This document shows positions 1 through 7,771 of a stretch of 64,000 nt of DNA, piece by piece. Positions within the stretch are counted from its first letter, which is position 1, and every line of letters starts with the position of its first letter. The stretch spans positions 232,001 through 296,000 of the forward strand of contig NZ_JAHVAH010000001.1 in NCBI RefSeq assembly GCF_019264355.1, read 5' to 3'. Below the pieces are notes generated by a model that searched no databases, was not told where the DNA came from, and worked only from the letters and a program-made list of their open reading frames with translations. The translations under genes and the position numbers were made by a program. This DNA is from Sphingomicrobium clamense. Lineage in GTDB: Bacteria; Pseudomonadota; Alphaproteobacteria; Sphingomonadales; Sphingomonadaceae.

Positions 1-2
1 GA

Positions 3-954
<952 letters not shown>

Positions 955-958
<4 letters not shown>

Positions 959-1377
959 GCCGCGAATTTTTCCTTGAGTGCGAGCAGGGCAAGCGCGGCC
1001 TTGGCCGCTTCGCCGCCCTTGTCCTTTTTCGCCGGATTGGCGCGAACCTCGGCCTGATCGCGATTCTCGACGGTCAGGATGCCGTTGCCGATCGCCAGCC
1101 CGTCCATGGTGAGTGCGAGCAGCCCGCGCGCGCTTTCGCCCGCCACGATTTCGAAATGATAGGTCTCGCCGCGAATGACCACGCCGACCGCGACATAGGC
1201 GTCGTAGCGCCCGGTCTCCGCCGCCATCGCCACGGTCGCGGGCAGCTCGAGCGCGCCCGGAACGGTCACCGTTTCATGGCTGTGCCCCGCTTCCTCGATC
1301 GCGGCGCGCACGCCGTCGAGCAGCTGGTCGTTGAGGTCATCGTAGAACCGCGCTTCGGCAATAAGGACATGCGCCAT
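955..1377 (-). CDS. ribH: 6,7-dimethyl-8-ribityllumazine synthase
   Basis: Penultimate step of riboflavin synthesis: condenses 5-amino-6-ribitylaminouracil with 3,4-dihydroxy-2-butanone 4-phosphate. The 140-residue length is normal for the family. GALELP (41-46) and [16 protein letters not shown] (65-80) are the conserved substrate-binding segments; His74 lies at the position of the catalytic histidine. It is the last gene of the minus-strand cluster ribD-ribE-ribB-ribH, two bases after the ribB stop, so almost certainly co-transcribed. RibBX-type proteins like the upstream RibB have been proposed to work with RibH, which fits this pairing. Its stop shares CTAG with the convergent SOUL gene. 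Confidence 0.96.
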
Positions 1378-1379
1378 GG

Positions 1380-2663
1380 TCAGCCTTCCATCTCGATCTT
1401 GCGCTCTTCGACGATGGCCAGCCCGTAACCGTCGAGCGCGACCGGCGAGTGGCGGGTGTTGGACAGGAGGATCATGTCGTGAATGCCCAGCGCGGCGAGG
1501 ATCTGCGCACCGACGCCATAGCTGCGTAGCGCTTCAGGATTGCCCGGCGCCTTGCCCGAGCGCAGGTCGGTCGAGCGGCTGAGCGAACCCGGGTCGGCGG
1601 CATGGAGCGCCACCACGACGCCCGCGCCTTCCTTTTCGATCATCCGCATCGCGCCCTGCAGCTGCCCGGTCTTGGGACCCTGCTCGCCCAGCACGTCGGC
1701 GAACAGGTCGAGGCTGTGCATGCGCACCAGCGTCGGCTCGTCGCCATCGATGTCGCCATGGACCAGCGCCATTTGCTCGGCGCCCGTCGCCTTGTCGCGG
1801 AAAACGCGCGCGTGCCACGCGGCGCCCGTCGACGACTGGAAACGCGTCTCCGACACCTCGACCACCATGTGATCCTTCTTCAGCCGATAGGCAATGAGGT
1901 CGCGGATGGTGCCGATCTTGAGGTTATGGGTCGCGGCAAAATCGATCAGGTCGTCGAGCCGCGCCATCGTCCCGTCCTCGCGCATGATTTCGCAAATCAC
2001 GCCCGACGGGTTGAGCCCCGCCAGCCGCGAGACGTCGACCGCGGCTTCGGTATGCCCGGCGCGCACCAGCACCCCACCCGGATTGGCGGTGAGCGGAAAG
2101 ACGTGGCCCGGCGTCACGATATCGTCGGGCCCCTTGGTGCCGTCGATCGCGACCGAAATGGTGCGCGCGCGGTCGGCGGCGCTGATACCGGTCGTCACGC
2201 CTTCCTTCGCCTCGATCGAGACGGTGAAGGCGGTCTGCATGCTCTCGCGATTCACGCTCGCCATCGGCGGGAGGCCGAGCTGGTCGACCCGTTCCTTGGT
2301 CAGCGACAGGCAGATCAGCCCGCGCCCATGCCGCGCCATGAAGTTGATCGCGTCGGGGGTCGCCATCTGTGCTGGGATGATCAGGTCGCCCTCATTCTCG
2401 CGATCGTCATCGTCGACCAGGATATACATGCGCCCGTTGCGCGCTTCGTCGATGATCGCCTCCGCGCCGACCAGCACGTCGCTCTTGCCGCCCGAGAGGA
2501 ATTTCTCGAGCCGGCCGAGCGTGTCGGCGGTCGGGTTCCAGTCGTCGGCGCCGATCTTGCGCAGCGAGTTGGGATGGAGGCCGGCAGCGCGTGCCAGCCC
2601 GGCGCGGCTCATTTCGCCAGACGAGACGAGCGCGGTGACTTTCTCGATGAGGGCAATGGACAT
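1380..2663 (-). CDS. ribB: 3,4-dihydroxy-2-butanone-4-phosphate synthase with N-terminal HTH and degenerate GTP cyclohydrolase II domain (RibBX-like)
   Basis: A 427-residue three-part protein. Residues about 1-55 look like a helix-turn-helix ([19 protein letters not shown]). Residues about 65-265 are the DHBP synthase, with acidic site [10 protein letters not shown] (84-93) and GHTEAAVD (203-210). Residues about 275-427 resemble GTP cyclohydrolase II, but where active enzymes have HSECLTGD and three zinc cysteines this has [13 protein letters not shown] with no cysteines. The cyclohydrolase is therefore presumably inactive; an intact RibA is encoded at 58480-59514. The DHBP step converts ribulose 5-phosphate. 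I chose ATG 2663 because it directly precedes the HTH; a TTG eight codons upstream (2687) is possible but lies inside a palindrome. The HTH suggests DNA binding, untested. Confidence 0.9.
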   Translation of the reverse strand: MSIALIEKVTALVSSGEMSRAGLARAAGLHPNSLRKIGADDWNPTADTLGRLEKFLSGGKSDVLVGAEAIIDEARNGRMYILVDDDDRENEGDLIIPAQMATPDAINFMARHGRGLICLSLTKERVDQLGLPPMASVNRESMQTAFTVSIEAKEGVTTGISAADRARTISVAIDGTKGPDDIVTPGHVFPLTANPGGVLVRAGHTEAAVDVSRLAGLNPSGVICEIMREDGTMARLDDLIDFAATHNLKIGTIRDLIAYRLKKDHMVVEVSETRFQSSTGAAWHARVFRDKATGAEQMALVHGDIDGDEPTLVRMHSLDLFADVLGEQGPKTGQLQGAMRMIEKEGAGVVVALHAADPGSLSRSTDLRSGKAPGNPEALRSYGVGAQILAALGIHDMILLSNTRHSPVALDGYGLAIVEERKIEMEG

Positions 2664-2675
2664 GGCGAGGCCGCT

Positions 2676-2693
2676 ATCACACCACAATGTGAT
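2676..2693. promoter_or_regulatory. Inverted repeat upstream of ribB, candidate operator
   Basis: ATCACA-N6-TGTGAT, a perfect 6-bp inverted repeat, ends 13 bp before the ribB ATG (2663) in the 65-bp gap between ribE and ribB. Its orientation is opposite to a CRP site (TGTGA-N6-TCACA). Its position over the likely promoter or leader of ribB suits a repressor; the HTH domain of RibB itself is a natural candidate, by inference. Confidence 0.4.
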
Positions 2694-2707
2694 TCGGAAG
2701 AGCTAGA

Positions 2708-2723
2708 TTGGGAATTTTCCCAA
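2708..2723. promoter_or_regulatory. Second palindrome between ribE and ribB
   Basis: TTGGGAATTTTCCCAA: 7-bp perfect arms around a TT centre, 15 bp from the ATCACA/TGTGAT repeat and just after the ribE stop. It could be an operator or a short hairpin. On the minus strand it is not followed by a U-tract, so a terminator is unlikely. Two palindromes in a 65-bp gap are unusual for this compact region. Confidence 0.35.
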
Positions 2724-2728
2724 AATGA

Positions 2729-3319
2729 TCACATCCGGCTGTCCATCATGCGCTTGAGGTAGCGCGCAAGAATGTCGATTTCGATATTGAGCTGTCGTCC
2801 GGCTGTCATCCCGGCAAAGGTCGTATGGTCTGCCGTGTGCGGGATGATGTTGACCGAGAAGTTTGCGCCCTCGACCTCGTTGACCGTTAGCGAGACCCCA
2901 TCGAGCGTGATCGACCCCTTCGCTGCAAAATAAGGACTAAGCGCTGCCGGGGCCGCGATCGTCACGCGCATCGAATCGCCGTCCTCGACGACTTTGGTCA
3001 CCTCGCCGACGCCGTCGACATGGCCCGTGACGATATGGCCGCCCAGCTCGTCGCCGACCTTGAGCGCGCGTTCGAGATTGAGCTTCGCGCCCTCGTCCCA
3101 CAGGCCCTTTGCGGTCTTCGAGACCGTTTCGGCCGACAGATCGACCGCGAACCAGTCGTCGCCCTTGTCGACCACGGTCAGGCAGGCGCCCGAGCAGGCG
3201 ATCGACGCGCCGAGATCGACGCTGTCCATGTCATAGCCGCAGCCGATGGTCAGCCGAAGGTCGCCCCGCTGCTCGGCGCTGCGCACGGTCCCGATGTCGG
3301 TGATGATGCCGGTGAAGAT
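2729..3319 (-). CDS. ribE: Riboflavin synthase (alpha chain), apparent ATC start
   Basis: Dismutates two lumazine molecules to riboflavin, the last pathway step. Two similar barrels are visible: FTGIITDIGTV then SIACSGACLTVV, and GGHIVTGHVDGVG then GSITLDGVSLTVNEV. Family members begin MFTGIITDIG; here that methionine codon is ATC (3319-3317). An AGGAG lies 7 nt upstream, inside the end of ribD, exactly where a ribosome-binding site should be. The only in-frame alternatives are a TTG 17 codons upstream and an ATG at 3409, both inside ribD and giving non-homologous N-termini. I therefore place the start at ATC, giving 196 residues. A rare start codon or a sequence error are both possible. Confidence 0.88.
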   Translation of the reverse strand: MFTGIITDIGTVRSAEQRGDLRLTIGCGYDMDSVDLGASIACSGACLTVVDKGDDWFAVDLSAETVSKTAKGLWDEGAKLNLERALKVGDELGGHIVTGHVDGVGEVTKVVEDGDSMRVTIAAPAALSPYFAAKGSITLDGVSLTVNEVEGANFSVNIIPHTADHTTFAGMTAGRQLNIEIDILARYLKRMMDSRM

Positions 3320-3323
3320 AGGC

Positions 3324-4304
3324 CTACTCCTCTCGCACCCGCTCGTAGACTTCGAGCCGGTCGATGCCAAGAACCCTGGGCGTCCCCGCGCGCCACCGTC
3401 CATGCGCATCGGCGATCTGGTCGAGCCCGATATAGCCGACGCTCGACTTTCCCTCGCCGATCAGGATCGGGGCGCGATAGATCAGGATGCGATCGACCAG
3501 GTCGGCCTTGAGAAACGCGGTCGCCGCGCCCGACCCGCCCTCGACCATCAGGTCGTTGACGTTTTCGAGGTCGTGAATCGCTTCCGGCGACGACAGGATT
3601 TCCCAACCCTCCTCGCCATTGCCGCCGGTCAGCACCGCGCGGCGGGGACTGCGATCCTCGAGCCCGGGCAAGCGCACGTCGAGCGATGGCGTGTCGGCAA
3701 CCAGCGTCCCGCGCCCGACAAGGATCATGTCGGCCTGGCTTCGCACGACATGGACGTGCGCGCGCGCATCCTCGCCCGTAATCCATTTCGATTCGCCCGA
3801 CGGCAGCGCGATCTTGCCGTCGATCGACAGCGCCAGCTTGAGCGTCACGAAAGGGCGGCCATGCCGGATCCGCATCAAAAAGCCTTCGAGGCTCGCCTCC
3901 GCATCCTCGGCCCCGACGCCCTCGACAACTTCGACCCCTGCCTCGCGCAGCATGGCGAGCCCCTTGCCCGCGGTGCGCGTGTCGGGGTCGACGATCGCGG
4001 CGACGACTTTGCGGATGCCCGCTTCGGGGATGATCGTCGCGCAGGTCGGGCCGCGCTCGCTTTCGTGCGCGCAGGGTTCGAGCGTGGTGTAGAGCGTCGC
4101 GCCCTTGACGTTCTCGCGAGCCTGCCCGAGCGCCACCGCCTCCGCATGCGGTCGCCCGCCGGGCGCGGTCGCACCCTCGCCGACAACCTCGCCATCCTTG
4201 ACGATCACGCAGCCGACATTGGGGTTGGGCGCGGTCGTCCCGCGTGCAGCGCTCCCCAGCGCGATCGCTCGATCCATGAAGGCCTGGTCAGCCGCGCTCA
4301 TCAA
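3324..4304 (-). CDS. ribD: Bifunctional diaminohydroxyphosphoribosylaminopyrimidine deaminase / 5-amino-6-(5-phosphoribosylamino)uracil reductase
   Basis: Second and third steps of riboflavin synthesis. The N-terminal half is a zinc deaminase with HAEA (53-56) and PCAHESERGPTC, providing the zinc histidine and cysteines. The C-terminal half (from about 150, RPFVTLKLALSIDGKIA) is the NADPH-dependent reductase with SKWITGEDARAHVH and VGRGTLVADTP. Length 326 is a little short of many RibDs but both domains are complete. First rib gene of the cluster; its start overlaps the stop of the upstream small membrane protein (ATGA), and its last codons carry the ribosome-binding site for ribE. I saw no FMN riboswitch upstream. 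Confidence 0.95.
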   Translation of the reverse strand: MMSAADQAFMDRAIALGSAARGTTAPNPNVGCVIVKDGEVVGEGATAPGGRPHAEAVALGQARENVKGATLYTTLEPCAHESERGPTCATIIPEAGIRKVVAAIVDPDTRTAGKGLAMLREAGVEVVEGVGAEDAEASLEGFLMRIRHGRPFVTLKLALSIDGKIALPSGESKWITGEDARAHVHVVRSQADMILVGRGTLVADTPSLDVRLPGLEDRSPRRAVLTGGNGEEGWEILSSPEAIHDLENVNDLMVEGGSGAATAFLKADLVDRILIYRAPILIGEGKSSVGYIGLDQIADAHGRWRAGTPRVLGIDRLEVYERVREE

Positions 4305-4630
4305 AGCCCGATACTATTGTTGAAGTCTTCGAGTTCCTGGAACTGCCGACGCCGCTCTTCAAGCGCGCGATCCTTCTCCGCCTGGTCGATCTGCTGCTGC
4401 GCGATGATCTCTTCATCCGAGCGATTCTCGGGCCAGCTCTCGACATAGGTAATCGTGGGCGGCGGCGCGGTGTTGTACTTTGAATCGACGAAGAACAGGA
4501 TTACGATCACGATGGTCGTCAGGATCGCCAGGAACAGGCCGATCGTCTTTTCCGGACTGCGCTGGCGCAGGAAGGCCAGCAGGTCCTTGAAGGCAGCCTT
4601 GGGGCTGTGCAGCGGGGGCATGAACGACAT
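4301..4630 (-). CDS. Small single-pass membrane protein of unknown function
   Basis: A 109-residue protein I do not recognise. Residues 1-29 are polar and basic. One strong membrane segment follows at about 31-49 (IGLFLAILTTIVIVILFF). A charged, Gln/Glu/Arg-rich tail (about 66-102, EEIIAQQQIDQAEKDRALEERRRQFQ split over the segment) probably forms a helix or coiled coil on the far side. The stop overlaps the ribD start by 4 nt, and the TonB-like gene ends 73 bp upstream on the same strand, so it may be co-transcribed with riboflavin genes. A link to riboflavin handling is only positional. Confidence 0.6.
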   Translation of the reverse strand: MSFMPPLHSPKAAFKDLLAFLRQRSPEKTIGLFLAILTTIVIVILFFVDSKYNTAPPPTITYVESWPENRSDEEIIAQQQIDQAEKDRALEERRRQFQELEDFNNSIGL

Positions 4631-4703
4631 GGTTTCAACGTCCTAGCCGCGATGGTCCCGCGCGCCAAGCGGTGAGCGCACCACCGCCTGGCGCACGAGA
4701 GGG

Positions 4704-5360
4704 TCAGTCGTCGAGCTTGAACTCGAGCGACACGACCGTGGTGTCGGCAATCGCATCCCCGCCGAGCGTCGCGGGCTCGTAGCGCCAGTGGCGCAGGATG
4801 TGGCGTTCGGCGGACGACAGGAAGGCGCTGTCGAAGCTTCCCAGCGGGGTCACCTTGGTCACGCGCCCGACCGCGTCGATGTCGAGCCGGAGGCGCAGCA
4901 CCGCTTCCTCGCCCAGCCGGCGCTTGGACGCGGGATATTCGGGCTTGAGCCGATGGGGCGGCGTCTTGAGCCTCCCTTCGGTGCGGACCGGGGCGGGTGT
5001 GCCCAAATTGGGCAGGTCGACAACCGTCCCGACCTCGGCCGGCGGCGCGATGTCGATGAAAGTGTCGGTCGCGATGGTCGGCCCGTCGATCGGCAGCGGG
5101 ACCAGCGCGATGGGCGGGGTCGGCAGCGCCTGTGTCGTCGGCTGCTGCACGCTCGACTGCGGCGGCACCGGATCGGGTGGCGGCGGCGGTTCGGACTGCG
5201 GGACGAAACGAACTTCGGGATTGTCGGGCAGGACCGTCGTCACGAATTGCGGGTTGGCCGCCATCAACGCGGCAAGGCCGGCGACATGGATCCCGATGAC
5301 GATGGTGAGGACCGAGGGCGATTTTCTGGCGCTCTCGCGGGGCGGGGCATAGGCAAGCAT
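4704..5360 (-). CDS. Energy transducer TonB-like protein
   Basis: A 218-residue inner-membrane protein: basic N-terminus, one membrane segment (about 17-36, VLTIVIGIHVAGLAALMAA), a proline-rich periplasmic stretch (PPPPPDPVPP near 57), and a C-terminal TonB domain (about 130-218) with LKPEYPASKRRLGEEAVLRL split as PEYPASKRR and VGRVTKVTPLGSFD. TonB couples proton motive force, through ExbBD, to outer-membrane receptors. No exbB, exbD or receptor gene is adjacent, so the partner is unknown. Two inverted repeats lie directly upstream, suggesting control by a repressor and possibly of translation. Confidence 0.8.
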   Translation of the reverse strand: MLAYAPPRESARKSPSVLTIVIGIHVAGLAALMAANPQFVTTVLPDNPEVRFVPQSEPPPPPDPVPPQSSVQQPTTQALPTPPIALVPLPIDGPTIATDTFIDIAPPAEVGTVVDLPNLGTPAPVRTEGRLKTPPHRLKPEYPASKRRLGEEAVLRLRLDIDAVGRVTKVTPLGSFDSAFLSSAERHILRHWRYEPATLGGDAIADTTVVSLEFKLDD

Positions 5361-5363
5361 ACT

Positions 5364-5400
5364 GATTCTCCCTTCCGAGAATCATGATACACTATATCAT
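5364..5400. promoter_or_regulatory. Two adjacent inverted repeats in front of the TonB-like gene
   Basis: GATTCTC (5364-5370) and GAGAATC (5377-5383) form a perfect 7-bp repeat with a 6-nt loop (CCTTCC). Read on the minus strand the loop and adjacent bases supply the GGAAGGGAG ribosome-binding sequence for the ATG at 5360. Next to it, ATGATA (5384-5389) and TATCAT (5395-5400) form a 6-bp repeat with a 5-nt spacer in AT-rich sequence, a plausible operator over the promoter. The regulator is unknown. Confidence 0.4.
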
Positions 5401-5431
5401 TGTTGCCCCAAGCTGAACGCGTCGGTTGCGA

Positions 5432-6733
5432 TTAGCCACCGAGCCGTTCGAGCGCCCGCTTCTTTCCGATCAGCGGCAGAAGTGCAGCCATCTCGGGCCC
5501 CGAGCTGCGCCCGGTCAACGCGAGGCGGAGCGGCATGAAGAGCGACTTGCCTTTGCGCCCCGTCTCGTCCTTGAGCGCCGAGGTCAGCGCCTTCCATACG
5601 CCATCGTCCCACTCGAGCCCGTCGGCGACATCTGCCGCCTGCTTTAGGAAGTCGCGATCCTCATCGGCGATTGCAGGCGGATCGATCGTGCCGTGCAAGA
5701 TCGGCACCCACTCCTTGGCTTCACCGAGATGCGCGAGATTGCCGCGCAGCGCATTCCATTCGCGCTCGGCGATCCGCGCGGGCAGGCGGTCGGCGACGGC
5801 ATCGAAGTCCATCGCGTGGAGCAGCTTGGCATTGAGCGTCTCGACCTCGTCCCAGTCGAAGCGCGCCGGCGCGCGGCCGAAATGCGCGAAGTCGAGACCT
5901 TCGGCCAACGTGTCGAGGTCCGCCACCGGTTCGACCGGCTGCGACGTCCCGATCCGCGCGAGCAGCGAAAGCAGCGCCATCGGTTCGAGCCCGCGCTCTT
6001 CCATCGTGCCGACACCCGTCGAGCCCAGCCGCTTGGACAATTTGCCTTCCGCCGCCACCAGCAGCGCCTCGTGCGCCAGCTGCGGCCGATCCGCGCCAAG
6101 CGCGTCGAACATCTGCAACTGCACCGCGCTGTTGGTGACATGATCCTCACCGCGCACGATATGCGTGACGCCCGTGTCGATATCGTCGACCACGCTCGGC
6201 AGCATGTAGAGCCAGCTGCCATCCTCGCGCCGCACGACCGGATCACTGATCAACTTGGGATCGAATTTCTGCGGCCCGCGGACCAGGTCATCCCATTCGA
6301 TCACCGCGTCATGCGACAGCTTGAACCGCCAGTGCGGCTTGCGACCCTCTGGAATCCCCGCGTCAGGGTCCTTGCGCTCGTAGACCGGCGGCAATCCACG
6401 CCCCAGCAAGACCTTGCGGCGCAGCTCCAACTCTTCGGGCGTTTCGTAGCAGGCATAAATCCGCCCCGCCTCGCGCAGCTTGTCGAACGCCGCCTCGTAG
6501 GCGTCGAAGCGATCCGACTGGCGCATCGTCTCGTCGGGCGCCAGGCCGAGCCATTCGAGATCGGCCTCGATGAGATCGGCATATTCCTGTGTCGAGCGCG
6601 CCGCATCGGTATCGTCGAGCCGCAGGAGAAACGTCCCGCCCTCTTTCTTCGCGAAAAGATAATTGTGCAGCGCCGTGCGGATATTGCCGACGTGCAGCCG
6701 CCCGGTGGGCGAGGGAGCGAAACGCGTTTTCAT
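5432..6733 (-). CDS. gltX: Glutamyl-tRNA synthetase
   Basis: Class I synthetase that charges tRNA-Glu. The HIGH-type motif is HVGN (14-17) in FAPSPTGRLHVGNIRT, and the KMSKS-type loop is EGKLSKRLGS near residue 233. Length 433 suits the shorter of the two GltX forms that many alphaproteobacteria carry; this form may charge tRNA-Gln for the GatCAB route, which sequence alone cannot settle. The gene stands between the TonB-like gene and the META lipoproteins, all on the minus strand. The ATG at 6733 begins the conserved MKTRFAPSPTG. Confidence 0.94.
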   Translation of the reverse strand: MKTRFAPSPTGRLHVGNIRTALHNYLFAKKEGGTFLLRLDDTDAARSTQEYADLIEADLEWLGLAPDETMRQSDRFDAYEAAFDKLREAGRIYACYETPEELELRRKVLLGRGLPPVYERKDPDAGIPEGRKPHWRFKLSHDAVIEWDDLVRGPQKFDPKLISDPVVRREDGSWLYMLPSVVDDIDTGVTHIVRGEDHVTNSAVQLQMFDALGADRPQLAHEALLVAAEGKLSKRLGSTGVGTMEERGLEPMALLSLLARIGTSQPVEPVADLDTLAEGLDFAHFGRAPARFDWDEVETLNAKLLHAMDFDAVADRLPARIAEREWNALRGNLAHLGEAKEWVPILHGTIDPPAIADEDRDFLKQAADVADGLEWDDGVWKALTSALKDETGRKGKSLFMPLRLALTGRSSGPEMAALLPLIGKKRALERLGG

Positions 6734-6757
6734 GGATCGCGCCCTAGCGCGGCGCGC

Positions 6758-7255
6758 CTATTGCGTGAAGAGGGTCAGGCTCCCGCCCGGCCCGTCGAGC
6801 ACCAGCGCCCCGTCGGGCAGCCGGTAGGCGGTGTCGGCCTCGACGAGCGCCGACTGAACGGCACGCTCGACCTCGCTGAGCGGTCGCAGGCAGCTGGGCG
6901 GGGGATAGTTTTCTAACCGATCGGGGTCTCGCTCGACATCGGGTTTGGGAGGCACGCGCAGCAAGGTCCTGCTTAGGGCGTAGAAGCGCCATATCACCAC
7001 GCAATCCGACCGGAACACGATCCACTCGTCGCTGATCGAGGCCGTGACGGCGCGATCGAGATCGACCACCTCGCCGTTGATCCCGGCAAGTCGCCATTCG
7101 CCCTCGATCGAGACAGGCGCCCGCGCCCCGATCGGGAGGGCCTCGAGCCCTTCCGAAGCGGCGTCTGCGCGCTCTTCTTCTACTGCAGGAGGCGGGCTTT
7201 CCGCCTGGGGCGAACAGGCGGCGATCGCCAATGAGAGGACCGCCGCCCGCTTCAC
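6758..7255 (-). CDS. META-domain-like lipoprotein
   Basis: A 165-residue lipoprotein: short signal with lipobox-like LAIAAC and a cysteine near residue 14, an acidic Pro/Glu linker, then a domain with SIEGEWRLAGINGEVVD and DGALVLDGPGGSLTLF that resembles the HslJ/META fold. The start is GTG at 7255. There is no good ribosome-binding site; the start lies one base after the TGA of the upstream, related lipoprotein gene, so translation is probably coupled. The extra segment between residues about 80 and 130 (ALSRTLLRVPPKPDVERD) is not part of the usual domain. Function unknown; META proteins have been linked to envelope stress or motility elsewhere. Confidence 0.6.
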   Translation of the reverse strand: MKRAAVLSLAIAACSPQAESPPPAVEEERADAASEGLEALPIGARAPVSIEGEWRLAGINGEVVDLDRAVTASISDEWIVFRSDCVVIWRFYALSRTLLRVPPKPDVERDPDRLENYPPPSCLRPLSEVERAVQSALVEADTAYRLPDGALVLDGPGGSLTLFTQ

Positions 7256-7256
7256 C

Positions 7257-7709
7257 TCAGCCCGCTTTTTCGAGCGTCATCGAGCCGCCCGGTCCCGACA
7301 TCGAGATCTGGTTCTCGCCCGCGCTCATCACGATATTGGCGTCGCGGACGATTTTGGCGATCGAATATTCCCAAGTTGTGCGGTCGCCCGCGCAGCCCGA
7401 CTTGTCGCCCGAACCCTCGCCCGTTTCGATGATGTTGCCGTTGACCGTGTAAGGCCAGCTCATGTTCGCGCAGCTCGAGCGCACAGCGAACCGGTCGCCC
7501 GTCGCGGTGATGGTCATGTTGACCGTCGCGGGAATGGACTCCGCCGCGAACCCGACGAGATTCCAGCTTCCCTCCAGCTCGATATCTTCCATCGCCGGAC
7601 GCTCGGTCACGGTCTCTTCTTCCTCGACCGGAGCCTCTTCGACCGGCGCGGCCTCCTCGCCGCACGAGGCCAGTGCGAACACGCCCGCGATCAGTACCAG
7701 TTTCTTCAT
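7257..7709 (-). CDS. META domain lipoprotein
   Basis: A 150-residue lipoprotein: signal MKKLVLIAGVFALASCGEE with a clear lipobox (LASC), an acidic linker, then ELEGSWNLVGFAAE and GPGGSMTLEK flanking a META-type domain with two cysteines (SSCANMSW and SGCAGD) that could form a disulfide. Start choice: GGGGAGGA ends 9 nt before the ATG at 7709 but touches the ATG at 7718, so 7709 is favoured. It sits one base upstream of a second, divergent copy of the same domain, a likely tandem duplication. Envelope location is likely; the role is unknown. Confidence 0.72.
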   Translation of the reverse strand: MKKLVLIAGVFALASCGEEAAPVEEAPVEEEETVTERPAMEDIELEGSWNLVGFAAESIPATVNMTITATGDRFAVRSSCANMSWPYTVNGNIIETGEGSGDKSGCAGDRTTWEYSIAKIVRDANIVMSAGENQISMSGPGGSMTLEKAG

Positions 7710-7771
7710 GGTCGTCATTCCTCCCCAATGATGCATGCGAACTTTGCCCAGCACGCCGCGCCTGTCCAGCG

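Noticed and set aside
2676..2693. CRP binding site before ribB
   Set aside because: The arms are reversed (ATCACA...TGTGAT) relative to the CRP consensus TGTGA-N6-TCACA.
1602..2762. 386-codon plus-strand open frame opposite ribB
   Set aside because: Antisense shadow of ribB, whose domains and motifs are clear on the minus strand.
4631..4703. Possible FMN riboswitch before the riboflavin genes
   Set aside because: The gap is 73 bp and lacks the conserved FMN-element boxes; the next upstream gap (5361-5431) also lacks them.
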